A stretch of 64,000 nt of DNA, taken from assembly GCA_030765055.1 (NCBI GenBank), contig JAUKNK010000058.1, forward strand, positions 1,023,001 through 1,087,000. The letters run 5' to 3'. The DNA is from Mantis religiosa (lineage: Eukaryota; Arthropoda; Insecta; Mantodea; Mantidae). The notes under the pieces are model-generated. The model was not told where the DNA came from. It did no database searches and saw only the letters and a list, made by a program, of their open reading frames with translations. The translations under genes and the position numbers were made by a program. Below, piece after piece: positions 21,115-33,007 of this stretch; the stretch's first letter is position 1; each line of letters opens with the position of its first letter.

Positions 21115-24100
21115 GGTGAGTCTTATTTTAATTAAATAATAAGTGAAGCAGTAGGCATTAGCACCTTTCTTTTGCTTTTATTTCAGTATTGTAAATGGTC
21201 TTTTCCGTTTTCCCTCCTGCTCGAAGTTTATCAGCCACTTAATACTGTACCTATTACAATTTGTACACAATCATTAGTCTACTTTAAACTTGTTGCATTG
21301 ATCATATGACAGTAATAATGATTTTGCAAATTTAGGTTAGTTGATTTTCTAAGTCACCAAATCAATTCGCCCAGAGCCGCACCTGGCTATGTCATCTGCA
21401 TGAATTTAAGTTGAATGTTAGATTTGTGCAATGGCTCTACAGAGAAGGTGCTACTATCCACACGACTGAAACATTCAAATATCTACACATCCAACCAAAA
21501 ACAACCTTCAATCAGATCAATACCATATCATAAAGGTATGAACCGTAACTCAAACAGGCACCATTTTAGGTTGGAAATTGAACCTAGATTTCAGATCTAC
21601 AACAATACCAGGTGCTATAGTTGCAACAATATCTTATAAAAACATCAAGAGACATTCCGCAAAATGAACTTTTTTACATTCAATACAGCAATGGCTGTAT
21701 TGTTGTCATTTGTTCGAGCATCATATCATGAGATGTTATATAACTTTACAGCATTGGCATAATGAGAAACCTGGTAAAGTATATTAATTGTGTAGAGCAT
21801 CACAGTATAGGATGAAGCAGCAAATAAAAGCTAAAAGAAGAAACAATTTCTGCTCTGTATATTTACAAATGGTAATAGATTGAGAATTTAACATTGTCAC
21901 ATTTAGCATCAGCCATTTATGTCACAGCGTTCCTGTTGCCAGTAGAATCCTAACACTTATATACAACCATAGACGAAGTTGTCTCAACTCTCCTTATGTA
22001 AACCAGAACAATTATAATGTATATCTTTAGAAATGGACCCCTCCAAGTACAACATACTGAACCAGAACACTTAAGATTGAGTCTCTAAGCAACCTAAGCC
22101 CAATTTAGGCAATTTAAGCCCAATCCAGGGCCGAATATACAAATTTCAGTTCCTAGTGGTTTACTGTGGATCACTATGTTCTCAAAGTGTGAGTTAGTCA
22201 TTTAATTATTTTTAGTTTAAAGCACTTAGCTAAAGACAATGTTTTGTTGACATTGAAATGGGAGAATTTGCAATATACATCAGTCCATAAGTACATAAGA
22301 CAAAACACTGTTACCAACAAAGTGAAAATAATATGCATTTAAAAGATATAAATGTTACCTGAGTAATTGTGTATGGAGTAGGGGTTAGTAGTTGAGAAAC
22401 CTGTAACACAACCAGCAAACTGACGTTGTGAAGACAGTAAACCATGTCATATGTAGGATTGCTGTTGCAGGTTTTTGAATAACAAATTAGGAACATGAAT
22501 TCCAGGGAACCTAACATAAAATTACTGCGGAAAGGTGTTCATTAATGCCATTCAGTTATGTTGGGATGGAATGACGTCATGGAAACAAGTTGTTGCCAAC
22601 TACAAGGCTCTGGAATATGTGAACACAGAGAATAAATACCAACAAACTTTCTATTTATTATTATTATAAGCTAACAGTATTGAAATTTGAATACAGGGAA
22701 ATGTTCAACTACAAGAATTATTTAATATTCCGAAACTCATGTGCTACAATTTAATAGTTTTTAAATAATAAGTATTACCTAAATAATAAATAAATAGCAA
22801 CAATAATAATGACAACAATAATACTAACAACAACCAATTTTTATCATTATTATTGTGAAGCCGTTGAGACTAGATTGGGTAAGCAATGTTACACTGTCTC
22901 AGCTTCTTTATGTATTACAGTATCGCTAGTTTTGTCCTAACAGGAGAAAGCTTCCTCATAGAAGATATAGGATATCACCTAATACTAAGGGCCACAAACA
23001 GCTGCAATCAAGCGTTTAGAGGTCTGCAACAGAAAAGGGAAGAAATATGCAAATATTTTTACTACACAGAAGCTATGACCAACCAGAACCGGAAAGACAC
23101 GAACTGCCAACTAAGGCACCTCATAACTAAAATGGTAGTACATGGCTTCCATTTTAAAGTGTGCAATCAGAAAAAAGTATATAACCACATGTGAAATACA
23201 AAGGTTTGTTGTGGGAGGACCTGCAAAATATATCACCTATTGAGGTGTAAGTAGAGGACAAAATCACTGGTGGAATATGCCAAAGAAGCTTAATAACTAC
23301 TCACATGCACGAATGTTCCACTTTCTATCATCAATAAGTATCGCTAGTTTGCTTATGTAGCGTTGGTATTTTCCGCGAAAGCCTGCTTTGGATGTTGGCA
23401 ATGCTCGAGCCACGAACTCACGCCCACCATATTGCTTGTACGTTAAAGTACACCTTTACCAAGTACTGTTATATCATGTCTGGAAAAACATGATATTCTA
23501 CATTTGTTACCTTTCGCACATCCAATAAAAATTGCTAAATACGAGAGTAGCTGTTGTACCTGACCTTCATGGACGTAATCCATGTGGCCCTGACCATTAC
23601 AACTCTACCAGAGACGGCAATGCGGACAGAGTTAAATACGACACAATGCTTTACGCTACATTGGAAAGAAAAATTTGATTATAAATCTGAGAGTTTATTC
23701 TTCCGACATTCACTGAAACATGGACATGTAAGAAGAGACTTGTTCTAACAAGATTTGTGAAACTCGTTCAGGACAATGAGGCTAACACAATCAGTTTGTA
23801 TTGTTCATTTGAACACTTCATACACAAAAAAATTTCACTTCCACATAACTAATTATAACTACCACTGCCATACATCAAAACATGCTGTTTTTATCACTAC
23901 TACCAAACATACATCATCAGTAATTATTCTAACCTGAGGTATAACTTTGGAATCAGACCACTCAAACAAAATAATTAGAAATTTGAATGGCCGTTCTTAT
24001 TGATGCGTATTTCCTCACAGCGTTGATGTTTGCCACATATCTATTTTCTTCTTCTTTATTCAGTTTGCCTTACCTTCTTGTGTTAAAATCCCATTGAGAA

Positions 24101-24690
24101 CGCCTTTTACCATGTTGTGCCCAGACTAAATTAAAACAACTGCCAAATTGATCATATCACTGTCTAGTAAATCAAATAGTTCACACCTAAGATAAATGAT
24201 ACAAAGGACGATGAGCTGTAGTTATTTAAATTGTACTTAATCAAGTTTCTACTATCGAAATAGCAGTACATGAATTAAAAGAATTAGATTCTTGTATTTT
24301 CACAAGTAAGACATTTGTTTGTTTGATGATTACGGACCTTGAGCAAAGCTAATACAGATCATAGGTTTATGGTCTAATAGTACTTTTATCATTTGGAAAT
24401 TTGTATCTTTTGTGTTATTCTAAGGGCTCTCGCAGCTGTAATTCCTACATATCGCATGGTTTTAAGTTTTCAAAACATAATTTTGTTGTGAAAGTTAACC
24501 TTATAAGTAATCCGAGTGCGTTGGTAGCAGGTTTCCGAAGTGATAACATTTAAGACCATTACAATTGTTAAGGTAATTTAATAAATGTTATTAACTTCTA
24601 TTTGATCTTATATTGACCGCTTCTGGACTAGACGAGTGCGATAAATGTGTAAAATTGTGTGCTATAGGTATCTCCCATTTCTAATGTAAA
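21115..24690. other. Long AT-rich non-coding stretch, nothing recognised
   Basis: Only short frames are present. A run of AAT/ATT-type simple sequence lies at about 22640-22860. On the minus strand a possible 42-nt exon (acceptor GTTACAG, donor CAG|GTAACA) lies near 22358-22400, without homology to support it. Confidence 0.4.
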
Positions 24691-24699
24691 CAATGTCCG

Positions 24700-25220
24700 C
24701 TGTTTGTCGGGTCGTACCGAGAACAAAACTGAGAAACACTGAACATGTCTTACATTTATGGTACATGCATTATTACCAGTAATATACCCTCTGCCACAAC
24801 TACACTGACATCTATAAGTTTGTTTTTATTTTAACTTTATGTAATAACATTGAAAATTAGTGAATCACCAACATTTGAAGATTACCTCAGGACATACATT
24901 ACAGTAGGTCAGTAATAAAGTAGAACATCAAATCATAGTCACATGTCATCTGTCGTCTGTATTACAAATTTAAATGCTGAAAGGAATGTTAAAGAATTCC
25001 TCCATATTGTACAAGCAGTAAGTATATACGAATGACTAAAACTTTCTTGAAGACTTTTGATTTTCCTAATAGTTTTAAGTAGTGTACAAGATTGTTATAA
25101 ATTCTTATTGTGGAATAGTAACATCCCTTCTGGAACAGTTCTTAGTTATTTGTTGTCGATGAGATTGGCTGCATTTCTTGTAGTGGGGTCATGCACAGCA
25201 ACTTTTGTTGTAAAGTTATT
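24700..25220. repeat. Diverged duplicated block A (copy 1; copy 2 at 29005-29440)
   Basis: Shared landmarks include GAACATGTC-TA-ATTT-TGG-ACATGCA, TTACAGTAGGTCA and GGAACAGTT followed by ATTTGTTGT and GGCTGC. Similarity is patchy. It has no protein content. It could be an old repeat family or a duplicated intron of the zinc-finger cluster. Confidence 0.5.
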
Positions 25221-25739
25221 ATAATTATTAATAAGATAGCTTAAAAGAAAATACATTTATTCAACAATAAGGGTAACAACTTTTAATATAAATCTTTGCA
25301 ATATCTTTATAAATACTTGAGAGTGTCCTGTGCTTTCTTTAAGTTATACATCAGTTCGTACCAAATTCTACTTTTGTGAATTGCATTCAAATTATGTTTT
25401 TCACAAAAAGATGCAACATGTATGATTGTGAACTTTATTGAACTATTAACAGATATACTTGCATCTATATAACATAACCTAGTTCTGGAACATAATATGT
25501 ACCTATGGTTACTCACATTTTTTAACTCTGCTTCTGTTATCTGGTGCTCAGTTAGCAAATTACGAAGATATTACAATTTAAGTCTTGTATATGTATACTT
25601 AGCTCCTCCATTTTATTGTGTAACACTCTTAAGCTTTGATGATGTAAGCAGAATGTGTCTTTTGATAGTGAAGGGAAGGCATCAGTTTTTATATAAGATA
25701 TAAACTGTATCTGTGTGATCTGTAACAATCTTCTCATGA

Positions 25740-26070
25740 TCATGACGTCTCAGTCCCTCTACTGAGAGACATGGAAGTGCTGTCTGTCCCTATTGTTAGG
25801 TAATATCATCAACTGTGTTACAGTTTATTACTCCTGTATGTATTTCTAACACTGAAAACTGTTTATCCTTAACTGTTTAACACTGTTTATCCTTAACGAA
25901 GACATGTTATGCATCAGATTCTGATTTGTGAAAACCAACTAAATAGATTTAATAATTCAGACTCAAACACTGGTTGTGTTACATGTTTCACAACTGCTAA
26001 AGTATACTCTATACACAGTTACTCAGGTAGTATTAATACGTTTTATTACACAAATATGTTAACAATGTTG
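25740..26070. repeat. Duplicated block B (copy 1; copy 2 at 28030-28805)
   Basis: Shared landmarks in order are CTCTAC-GAGACATGGAAGTG, TATTGTTA-GTAA-ATCATCAACTGT, ACATGTTAT, TGATTTGTG-AAA, AATTC-GACTCAAACAC and GTTTATTACACA. Copy 2 is split by a LINE fragment (28107-28541). Confidence 0.75.
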
Positions 26071-26499
26071 TTAACAGTATCTTGTCTTCATTGCAAAGTT
26101 TCATAATGCCATGTTCAAATGTCTGATTTCAAGTCTCAACAATGCTTTATGTTCAACTAACAAGTAAAGTATTTGGGCTGTGACAAACATATTTGTATGA
26201 AAGATGAATGGTTGGTTACAGGACTATTACGTACCTTTCAATGTGGTGTTGGGTATTGTTCTGTAAAACTCTACAAACATGCTCTATATATCACTGTAGC
26301 TCCATTCTAGGTGTCATACATAATGCAGATATCTTAGTATAAATGTAAATGGGGACTTTCAGTAAAATGCTCTCAGCAATATGATGACTACAAAATGCAC
26401 AGTGAAGAAAAGTAGAACACATTTTATATTTGCACATTCTATAACACCACGTCAATTACACTGTTGAAGTTGTCCACTGGTTCACTAATATTGCAGTCA

Positions 26500-26960
26500 G
26501 CATTCTGCCACACGTAAAGAAATAGTGGTCTATATACCTCCACTGATTGTAAATGACAGTGCAAATATTCATGATAAAGAATCTGTTATGCAGTTTTTGC
26601 TGCATATTACCAAAATTGTAAGATCAAAGGACCAAGTTGGACTTAAACCTTAATAATGATTGTTTAAAGAATTCCTACAGTACATAAATGACACATCTGC
26701 TGAATCCATTGTGGTAGACTTCTGCTGGAAGTATCCAGATGGACATTATATGTCATTAGCTGCTGGAAAGACGGGAACGGTATATTATTTTGGTACCTTT
26801 CTGCAAAAGTTGGACACACATTATTCAGCATTCATTTACTGTGCACGATACGCTGATTCTTGTATCATCGAAGGGATACTCATGAACAATATTTCTTTTA
26901 TCAATTGTGATGTGATGAAATGTGACCATGTAAATGAAACCATTCTTTGTCATTGAACAT
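26500..26960 (+). pseudogene. Possible LINE endonuclease remnant
   Basis: The frame reads VVYIPPLIVNDSANIHD (compare a VYRPP block), then after stops FLQYINDTSAESIVVDFCWK (compare GDFN), and ends GILMNNISFINCD with CDHVNETIL (compare LVLTN and SDH). Each block is imperfect. The order and spacing fit an AP endonuclease of a CR1/RTE-like LINE. Confidence 0.35.
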
Positions 26961-27517
26961 TATTAATCATGAATTGATTGTTCTATCAACATTTATTATA
27001 TTTCAGTTACACAAACTAACCTGACTAGTGGTCATTAAGTAAATCCTAGACAACTGTAACCTTATATGATTTGAGTTTTAAAAGTTCTGTTGATTTCTGT
27101 ACTGAAAGTTTTGAAATGTTAGTTTCTTGTACAAGGTACCTGAGAGATTTTTGTGGTAGCTATTCTACATTTTGCTGATTGTATCTAAATGTTACTGCCT
27201 ATGTACATGAGGATTTAAGCCTCATTTGCTATTAAGAGCGATTCTGCCTCCCGGAGTTAATTTACAAGGAAATTTAGAGATTGGCTACAATTGCTATATG
27301 TGCATGTGCTTCTGCCAATCCTCGGACACACACTGGAAGCATCCTTTACCTTCTTCACGACAGCCCCCAAAGTAGCAAAATACTTCCTTCTGACTTCCTT
27401 TTACAGACAGGTAAGGACCTGTAATGATGACATTGAGGTATGCATCTCGACCAGACTTAGTAGTTCCATACACACTTCCACCTCCATCTTTTGTACTGGA
27501 GTCAATAATCTTGGCAC

Positions 27518-27832
27518 TCACCTTACACAGACATGTCTCATGTTTAAGTGATTATGCAGAATTGGTAAAACACTGCTATGGGAACCCTGTAACATGTCTA
27601 CAAGACTGTCAGTTCTAATTTGCAGGTCTTCACAAACAAGAATGCCAGCCTTGTTATGTTTGCCAGAGTACCTAGCCCATCTGACTTTGTTATAGAAACA
27701 TGGCATGCGCTCATTATCTTGAACTTTATCACCATATGCCTCCTGGTGCATTCTCTAAGTATCCGTGTCGGCTTTCTGCAAACAAAAGCAAAGCTTTAAT
27801 GCAGTGTATTGCTCTTTGCGTAACATCTCCAT
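27518..27832 (-). pseudogene. mariner-type transposase N-terminal (HTH) remnant
   Basis: The minus strand reads LRKEQYTALKLCFCLQKA, a stop, then MHQEAYGDKVQDNERMPCFY, and ends ILHNHLNMRHVCVR, a stop, then VPRLLTP. This pattern is the paired helix-turn-helix region of mariner-like transposases (ALKFCFKLGKT, AYG-, EDLNMRRV-AKFVPRLLT). The DDE domain that should follow (27290-27517) is not convincingly recognisable. Confidence 0.6.
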
Positions 27833-28106
27833 TTTCTCTGTTGGCTGCTGACGAACTGACCTAATTCGTTTGTTCTCTATGTACAAATGCATGGGCAAGT
27901 GAGTGTGTGCTTTGTCCACCTATCAGAGCTAATCCATTGTCATCATGTGAAATTGTTTCTGCAGTTCTGCCATTGTTGTGTGCAACAACAAAGAGTTGCT
28001 CTCAGACTTTATTGACTCACCCTCACATGACCCTCTCATGAACATTACATTTCAGTTCCTCTACAAGGAGACATGGAAGTGTCCTCTTGCCTCAGAAGTG
28101 TCACAT

Positions 28107-28541
28107 GTTGTTGTTGTTGTTGACTACATACACTGGGGATTAGTTGATTTGCATAATTTTCCCCCTAGCTTCCCAATATAAAGCCTGTAGGTTCCCACTT
28201 TTGAGACCATTACATTTGTCCAAATGGTGTTTGTTCATAATGACATCCTCTTTACAGATAGTACATTTGGGTGTAGGTATGCAGTGTATTTTATAAAGGT
28301 GTTCTGAAAGACAATCATGGCCAGTTTCCATTCTAAATAGGACCACTGCAGTTTTTCTTGGTAGTTTTTGTATGTCAGTTTTGTCTCCAATGTTATAATC
28401 CTTGTCTTTTAGTTTATCTTCTTCATCAAGTCTCTGCTGTCTTTGAAAATGTAGCTTAATGTTGTTTAATTGTTTATTAATTTCAGTTTGTCTTAATGGT
28501 TTTATATTTTGAATTGCACCTTTTTTTTTCTTATTACACAC
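28107..28541 (-). mobile_element. 5'-truncated LINE 3' end
   Basis: A 133-residue minus-strand frame includes LPRKTAVVLFRMETGHDCL, HLYKIHCIPTPKCTICKE and HHLDKCNGL, ending ALYWEARGKI. This is the C-terminal region with the C-x2-C-x-H-x4-C-type knuckle found after the RNase H or RT region of several insect LINE clades. A (GTT)n tail on the plus strand (about 28108-28125) marks the 3' end. It sits inside duplicated block B. Confidence 0.75.
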
Positions 28542-29004
28542 ATGTTTACATCCTTATTGTTATGTAACATCATCAACTGTATTTCAGTTTATTACTACTG
28601 AGTCAGCTACTTGTTTGTTCTTAAGGAAAACATGTTATACAGTGCGGCTAGCATAACATACTGATTTGTGGAAAATAAACTAAGTCAATAATTCTGACTC
28701 AAACACGGGTTGTGCTGCATATTTCTGAACTGCTAAACTCTACTGTATAAACAATTACTCAGATTAACACAGTTTATTACACATACACATATATGTAACT
28801 TAAATTAAAGCATATAGATTATTTATAATATATATTTAGAGAAGTATTTTATTTAGCTGGAAAATTGCCATGTTAAATAAATTATTATTAGCAAATGCAT
28901 AATCAAATAATTATCATGTGCATCTTCATTCAGATTTATCCATCTCGTTCACACATTCATAGCATTTGTTTTTTCCTTTATTTCTTTGTTCATGTCTCAG
29001 GTAC

Positions 29005-29440
29005 CAGCCTGAGCAAAGCACATGGACGTTCAACATGTCATATATTTGTGGCACATGCAACATAATTCATAATACATCTACCACTACTAGTACTCTGGTG
29101 CCTTTATTGCCTTTTTGTTACATTATATATTAAAAAATTAAAATCTATGAACCACCACATTTCAAGCATTAATCTCAGACCATTACTGTAGGTCAATATG
29201 TAAATAATCAAAATACCTTATATCTGACCTAAATATTGTTAATGGGGCATTAATGAATATTTAAATGTATGCAAATTGAGTATGTAAGAATTACTTTAGA
29301 TCCTCATTAAAAATTTCCTGTTGTTTGGGATTACTTAATTTTTTTCAAGTAGAATGGAGGATCACTATAAATTTTTATTGCACTATATTAATACTGTCGG
29401 AACAGTTTTGTACCATTTGTTGTTCTAGGTACGCTGCCTG
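29005..29440. repeat. Diverged duplicated block A (copy 2)
   Basis: It matches 24700-25220 in patches. Just upstream, 28925-29005 also matches 47745-47820 (TTATCCATCTC, then TTTCTTTGTTCAT), so part of this sequence occurs at least twice more widely spaced in the window. Confidence 0.5.
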
Positions 29441-29515
29441 CATTATTTATGCTTTAAGTCATGAAGAAAAGGAAAATAGCTAAACAAAATATAGAGTACT
29501 GGAAATTATGTTTCT

Positions 29516-29575
29516 TTATTTTTTTTTGTAACTTACGTCCTCAAACGTTAAGTCATATTGGATGGAAACTATGTT
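29516..29575 (-). mobile_element. SINE S2 tail fragment
   Basis: TTACGTCCTCAAACGTTAAG preceded by a T-run equals the 3' end of the S2 SINE at 41667-41730 (TTACGTCCTCCAACGTTAAG). Only the tail is present, followed by unrelated sequence. Confidence 0.6.
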
Positions 29576-29871
29576 ACTCTTATTGTCATTACCTTATGTA
29601 TCGAGATGATAGTGTAAATGTTCAAAATGTGCTCCATTGTACTGTAGGCAGTGTTCATAACGATCCCAGAGGTTTTCCAACATCTTCTGGAACACTATTC
29701 TGCAGAGTCGCGAAGAATGAGACAATCTTCTGACGTAATGCAGATAGTTTGGGATAGATCTGAGCAATTGAGCACTTTCTCCTTTAACATTCTCCAGACA
29801 TAAGCATCAGGTGCTATGACAGCGGGGGAGTATGATGGGTAGGAGAACAGAGCCCTTCGGGAAGTTAACCG

Positions 29872-29990
29872 CAAAGTGAGATTTGTGGTGGACAACACGG
29901 CGCTGGGGCGGGTTTTCTCCGGGATCTCCAGTTTGCCCCGCCATCTCATTCCACCGGTGCTCCATCTTCATTTCATGTATCATCAGTGTC
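29872..29990 (+). mobile_element. SINE-like fragment
   Basis: The sequence GATTTGTGGTGGACAA, then GGCGGGTTTTCTCCGGGATC, then TCATTCCACCGGTGCTCCAT, resembles the body of tRNA-derived SINEs widespread in insects. The tRNA-like head is missing here. It lies between two blocks of the transposase remnant. Confidence 0.45.
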
Positions 29991-30043
29991 ACCGCCTGCG
30001 GTGCCGTATGTAGTAAAAGCGGGCGTTAAGCACTACACACATT

Positions 30044-30176
30044 ACTTTCTTGGAAGTGTTGAAAACAGTGTTGTTATGATAAACTAACTTTAAAGAGAGT
30101 CGATTAAAGACACTAGACAACACTTACTAAAAGTAAGTGTTGTCTAGTGTCTTTAATCGACTCTCTTTAAAGTTAG
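30044..30176. mobile_element. 133-bp palindromic insertion with 12-bp target duplication
   Basis: The insertion is flanked by the perfect repeat ACTACACACATT at 30032-30043 and 30177-30188. About 43 bases (from AACTTTAAAGAGAGTCG to AACACTTACT) are followed, after a few A residues, by their exact reverse complement. The non-palindromic start (CTTGGAAGTGTTGAAAACAGTG) and the first arm match the short repeat at 9459-9540. Target duplication length and fold-back form match the PLE-2 insertion, but no PLE coding sequence is present. Confidence 0.8.
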
Positions 30177-30599
30177 ACTACACACATTTCACATTTTGGG
30201 AAGTTACTCGTCCTGGAAAGGTTTCGTGCAGCATAGCCATAGACTGTCGAGTGGTGTGGCAGGGCGCCCCGTCTTATTGGACCACTGTCTATTCATCTGC
30301 GTGTTCCTGGCACGACTAAACTTTCTTAGATCCTCAATAAATGGCACAATCTCTATGTTTCTATGTTACAGTCGTACCAGACCTTCCCTTGTGTTGACAC
30401 AATACACTACCCATACGATGAAATTTCTTAACAGATAGCATAACTGTGTTGCTAGGTGGTGGCTTATTGAAGTGTTCATGATAGTGTTCCACCACTAACT
30501 TTAAACTTGGCTTGCCTTGATAACCATTTCCGTATGAGCGAAAATAATACTCCACTATAAACACTTTTTCTCTGTCGCGAGAACCGTTCTTACTTCCTC

Positions 30600-31158
30600 A
30601 CAGAGCAGAACGTTCTTTACACAACTAGCTATACATCTTGGCAATTTAACAATATGCAGACCCTCAGGTATATGCATGCGCACTGAGCAAAAATGAGTAC
30701 TGTATATTTTGTCGCATACCGTATTTACCAGTAAGAGTAATAATTATTTGAGTTTTAAAATTTTTGTATTCTTTACTGTTATTATCTTCTCTTTTTCATA
30801 ATCTAAAATAATGTTTGTTTCTATCCTGATATTATGTTGTAATTCTTCCAAAATGTGTATATTAGTTTTTAGTACTTTATTTTTCATCTTACCCCATAAA
30901 TAACTCTTGTAAACATAGACCAACCTGGCTTTAAAACTTTATTAATGATTCTATAAAATAGAGTGCTGCTGCAAATATTCTGACTGTCATTTTATATCTG
31001 TTAGCTGTTGAAACTTTGTGCCAGTATATTATTTCTGAAACTTACTGCATATGTGGTACGCTGATAAAAATAGTTCATATTATTCTACACCCATTTATTG
31101 CGGAGCATAACGCAATATTATCAACATACAACAGATACTCATGCCCAACATTTCCTTT
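30600..31158. other. AT-rich non-coding stretch, nothing recognised
   Basis: Short frames only. It ends at the ATAT target site of Gypsy-1 (31159-31162). Confidence 0.4.
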
Positions 31159-31162
31159 ATAT

Positions 31163-31660
31163 TGTGACTTTGTGGGTTCGTGAAATTAAAAAGTCCGATT
31201 GCACCACTCAAAACTGTTCTTTATTTCCACCGAATTACGGTTGAACATTTGCCGATTACCCAGAATTACGTAATGCACATAATTACAATTCACCAGTTCA
31301 TCCGTTACAGTTTCACTTTCCTCTCGCAGTTACGTACACTCTTCCGATGCACACACAGTCTTCTCGTCTGTTCACTAGCACGGCGCTCATACACTGCTCG
31401 TCAAGCACTAACTGACCTCACTCATTGCAGCCGTTTTTATAGGAATATCACTGTTTTCTAGAAGTCTCTGGTTTCAGTGAATCACTGTGAAGATTCCAGA
31501 TGGCAGGCGAAGGGGGAAGAGGCGGCCAGCGACAAGTAACACTTCCCTAATCATCCACTCAGTTAGTGACTGAGATTAATGGGTGGGTGTGGCTATGAAT
31601 ACTTCTCGTCTAACCCTCCTGCTGGCCAGTTCTATAGGGAGTTCCGACGTTCGGGTGACA
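31163..31660 (-). repeat. Gypsy-1 3' LTR
   Basis: On the minus strand it begins TGTCACCCGAACGTCGG and ends CACAAAGTCACA. TATAAAAAC lies at 31433-31441 (minus). It is 498 bp, longer than its partner at 35158 (471 bp), with visible substitutions, so the insertion is not recent. Confidence 0.9.
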
Positions 31661-31787
31661 CTGCTCTCTCCTCAAAGATGGTCGTCCCAAACAGCACCAT
31701 CGTAGCGTGCCAGGCGATCCAGGTGTACCACCAACATCTTCCCTCGGGGAACCTTCTGGATGCGGTAGACCAAATCGTTAATCCTCT

Positions 31788-32834
31788 TCACCACCCGGTA
31801 CGGTGCTTCCATGGCTGCTGGAGCTTCGGGCAGCGTCCCTTGGTCCGGGTAAGATGGTACAACCAGACCAGGTCACCTTGCTGGAACCCTTGGCTGTTGG
31901 CTTGCCTGTCATACCTGGTCTTCATGCGGTCGCTCGCCTTCTGGATGTTCTGGCGAGCCATCCTGTGCATGTCGTGATGATGGTGCACCAAGTTCTCCAC
32001 ATACTCGGTCGCTGGCTGTTTCGCTTCCGGAGGGCTTCCAAAAGCCAGGTCACAAGGGAGGCGTAACTCTCGGCCGAACATTAAGCTGGCTAGCGTCATC
32101 CCAGTTGTGGCATGTGTAGACGAGCGGTAGGCCAGCAAGAACAGAGGCACCCTGACGTCCCAGTCTCGCTGGTGGCTGGAAACGACCTTCCTCAGGTGTT
32201 CCTCTAAGGTCTTGATGTATCTTTCGACCATGCCATCCGACTGGGGATGTAGAGGCGTCGTGCGGGTCTTGTTCACTCCCAGCCTTTGTAGTGCCTCCTT
32301 CATCAGGTTGGACTCAAAGTTGGTACCCTGGTCACTGTGCAGCTCTAACGGCACCGCAAATCGACAGAACACTTGCTCCACGAGGCAGTCTGTGATTGTC
32401 TTTGCCTCTTGGTTTGGGATGGCATACACCTCCGGCCACTTGGTGAAGTAGTCCACGACCACCATTAGGTACTTGTTGCCTCGGTCGGAAACTGGGAACG
32501 GTCCAGCAATGTCAACAGCGATCCGTTCGAATGGTGCTCCGACGTTGTACTGCTGCATGCGACCCCGGCTCCTAGTCTGGGGGCCGCGACTCGCCGCGCA
32601 CACTTGACACTGAGGGCACCATCTCTCAGCATCTGCTCGGAGTCTCAGCCAGTAGTAGCGCTGCCGTAGTTTGTCAATCGTTCGGCTCACTCCCAGGTGT
32701 CCTCCCGAAGTACCGGCGTGCACTTCCTCCAAGACTTCCGGGACCTTACTCCGGCGAAGTACCAACTGTTCTCTCTGCGTCTTCCCATCGGGTGACTCCG
32801 ATACCTGGAACAGCACGCCCTCTATGGTCCTCAA
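31788..32834 (-). pseudogene. Gypsy-1 integrase
   Basis: A 348-residue frame. The zinc-binding HHCC domain is HAGTSGGH followed by WCPQCQVC. The catalytic core has all three acidic residues in context: VDIAGPFPV, HSDQGTNFES and DGMVERYIK. A C-terminal region with RQANSQGFQQGDLVWLY follows. The frame is lost before the end of the chromodomain-like tail. It would catalyse insertion of the cDNA if joined to a working element. Regions around 32862-33089 upstream belong to the same polyprotein in another frame. Confidence 0.85.
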
Positions 32835-33007
32835 CGAGTCCCATTGGGCCCAGTACGACTTTTAGGTGGCGCTACTCGGTGCGATGTCCTCCCAGGTTGG
32901 TCTACTCCCTGCCTCCACTTCCCTCAAGATTGGCCCGAAGTCTGCGTCCGAAAGCTGCTCCCTCCTCAGGCCTGCGCTTTCCCAGCCGTCCGCAGGCTTT
33001 GCCACAA

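Larger units (their letters stand above)
29600..30564 (-). pseudogene. DUF4817/DDE transposase remnant (mariner/IS630-related), twice interrupted
   Basis: Reading the minus strand: an N-terminal helix-turn-helix frame FIVEYYFRSYGNGYQGKPSL and VKKFHRMGSVLCQHKGRSG (30564-30361), a middle block DGAPCHTTRQSMAMLHETFP (about 30290-30215), and a C-terminal block YPSYSPAVIAPDAYVWRMLK (29870-29790) then MLENLWDRYEHCLQYNGAHF. These follow the order of the insect transposase family with a DUF4817-like DNA-binding domain. A SINE-like piece (29872-29990) and a 133-bp palindromic insertion (30044-30176) split it. Frameshifts are frequent. Confidence 0.75.

Noticed and set aside
22358..22400. Possible 42-nt minus-strand exon with good splice signals
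   Set aside because: No homologous copy and no neighbouring exons; sites this good arise by chance in AT-rich sequence.
31803..32066. Open frames on the plus strand across the Gypsy-1 integrase (and similar ones opposite other Gypsy genes)
   Set aside because: They are antisense shadows of GC-rich pol codons and have no domain of their own.
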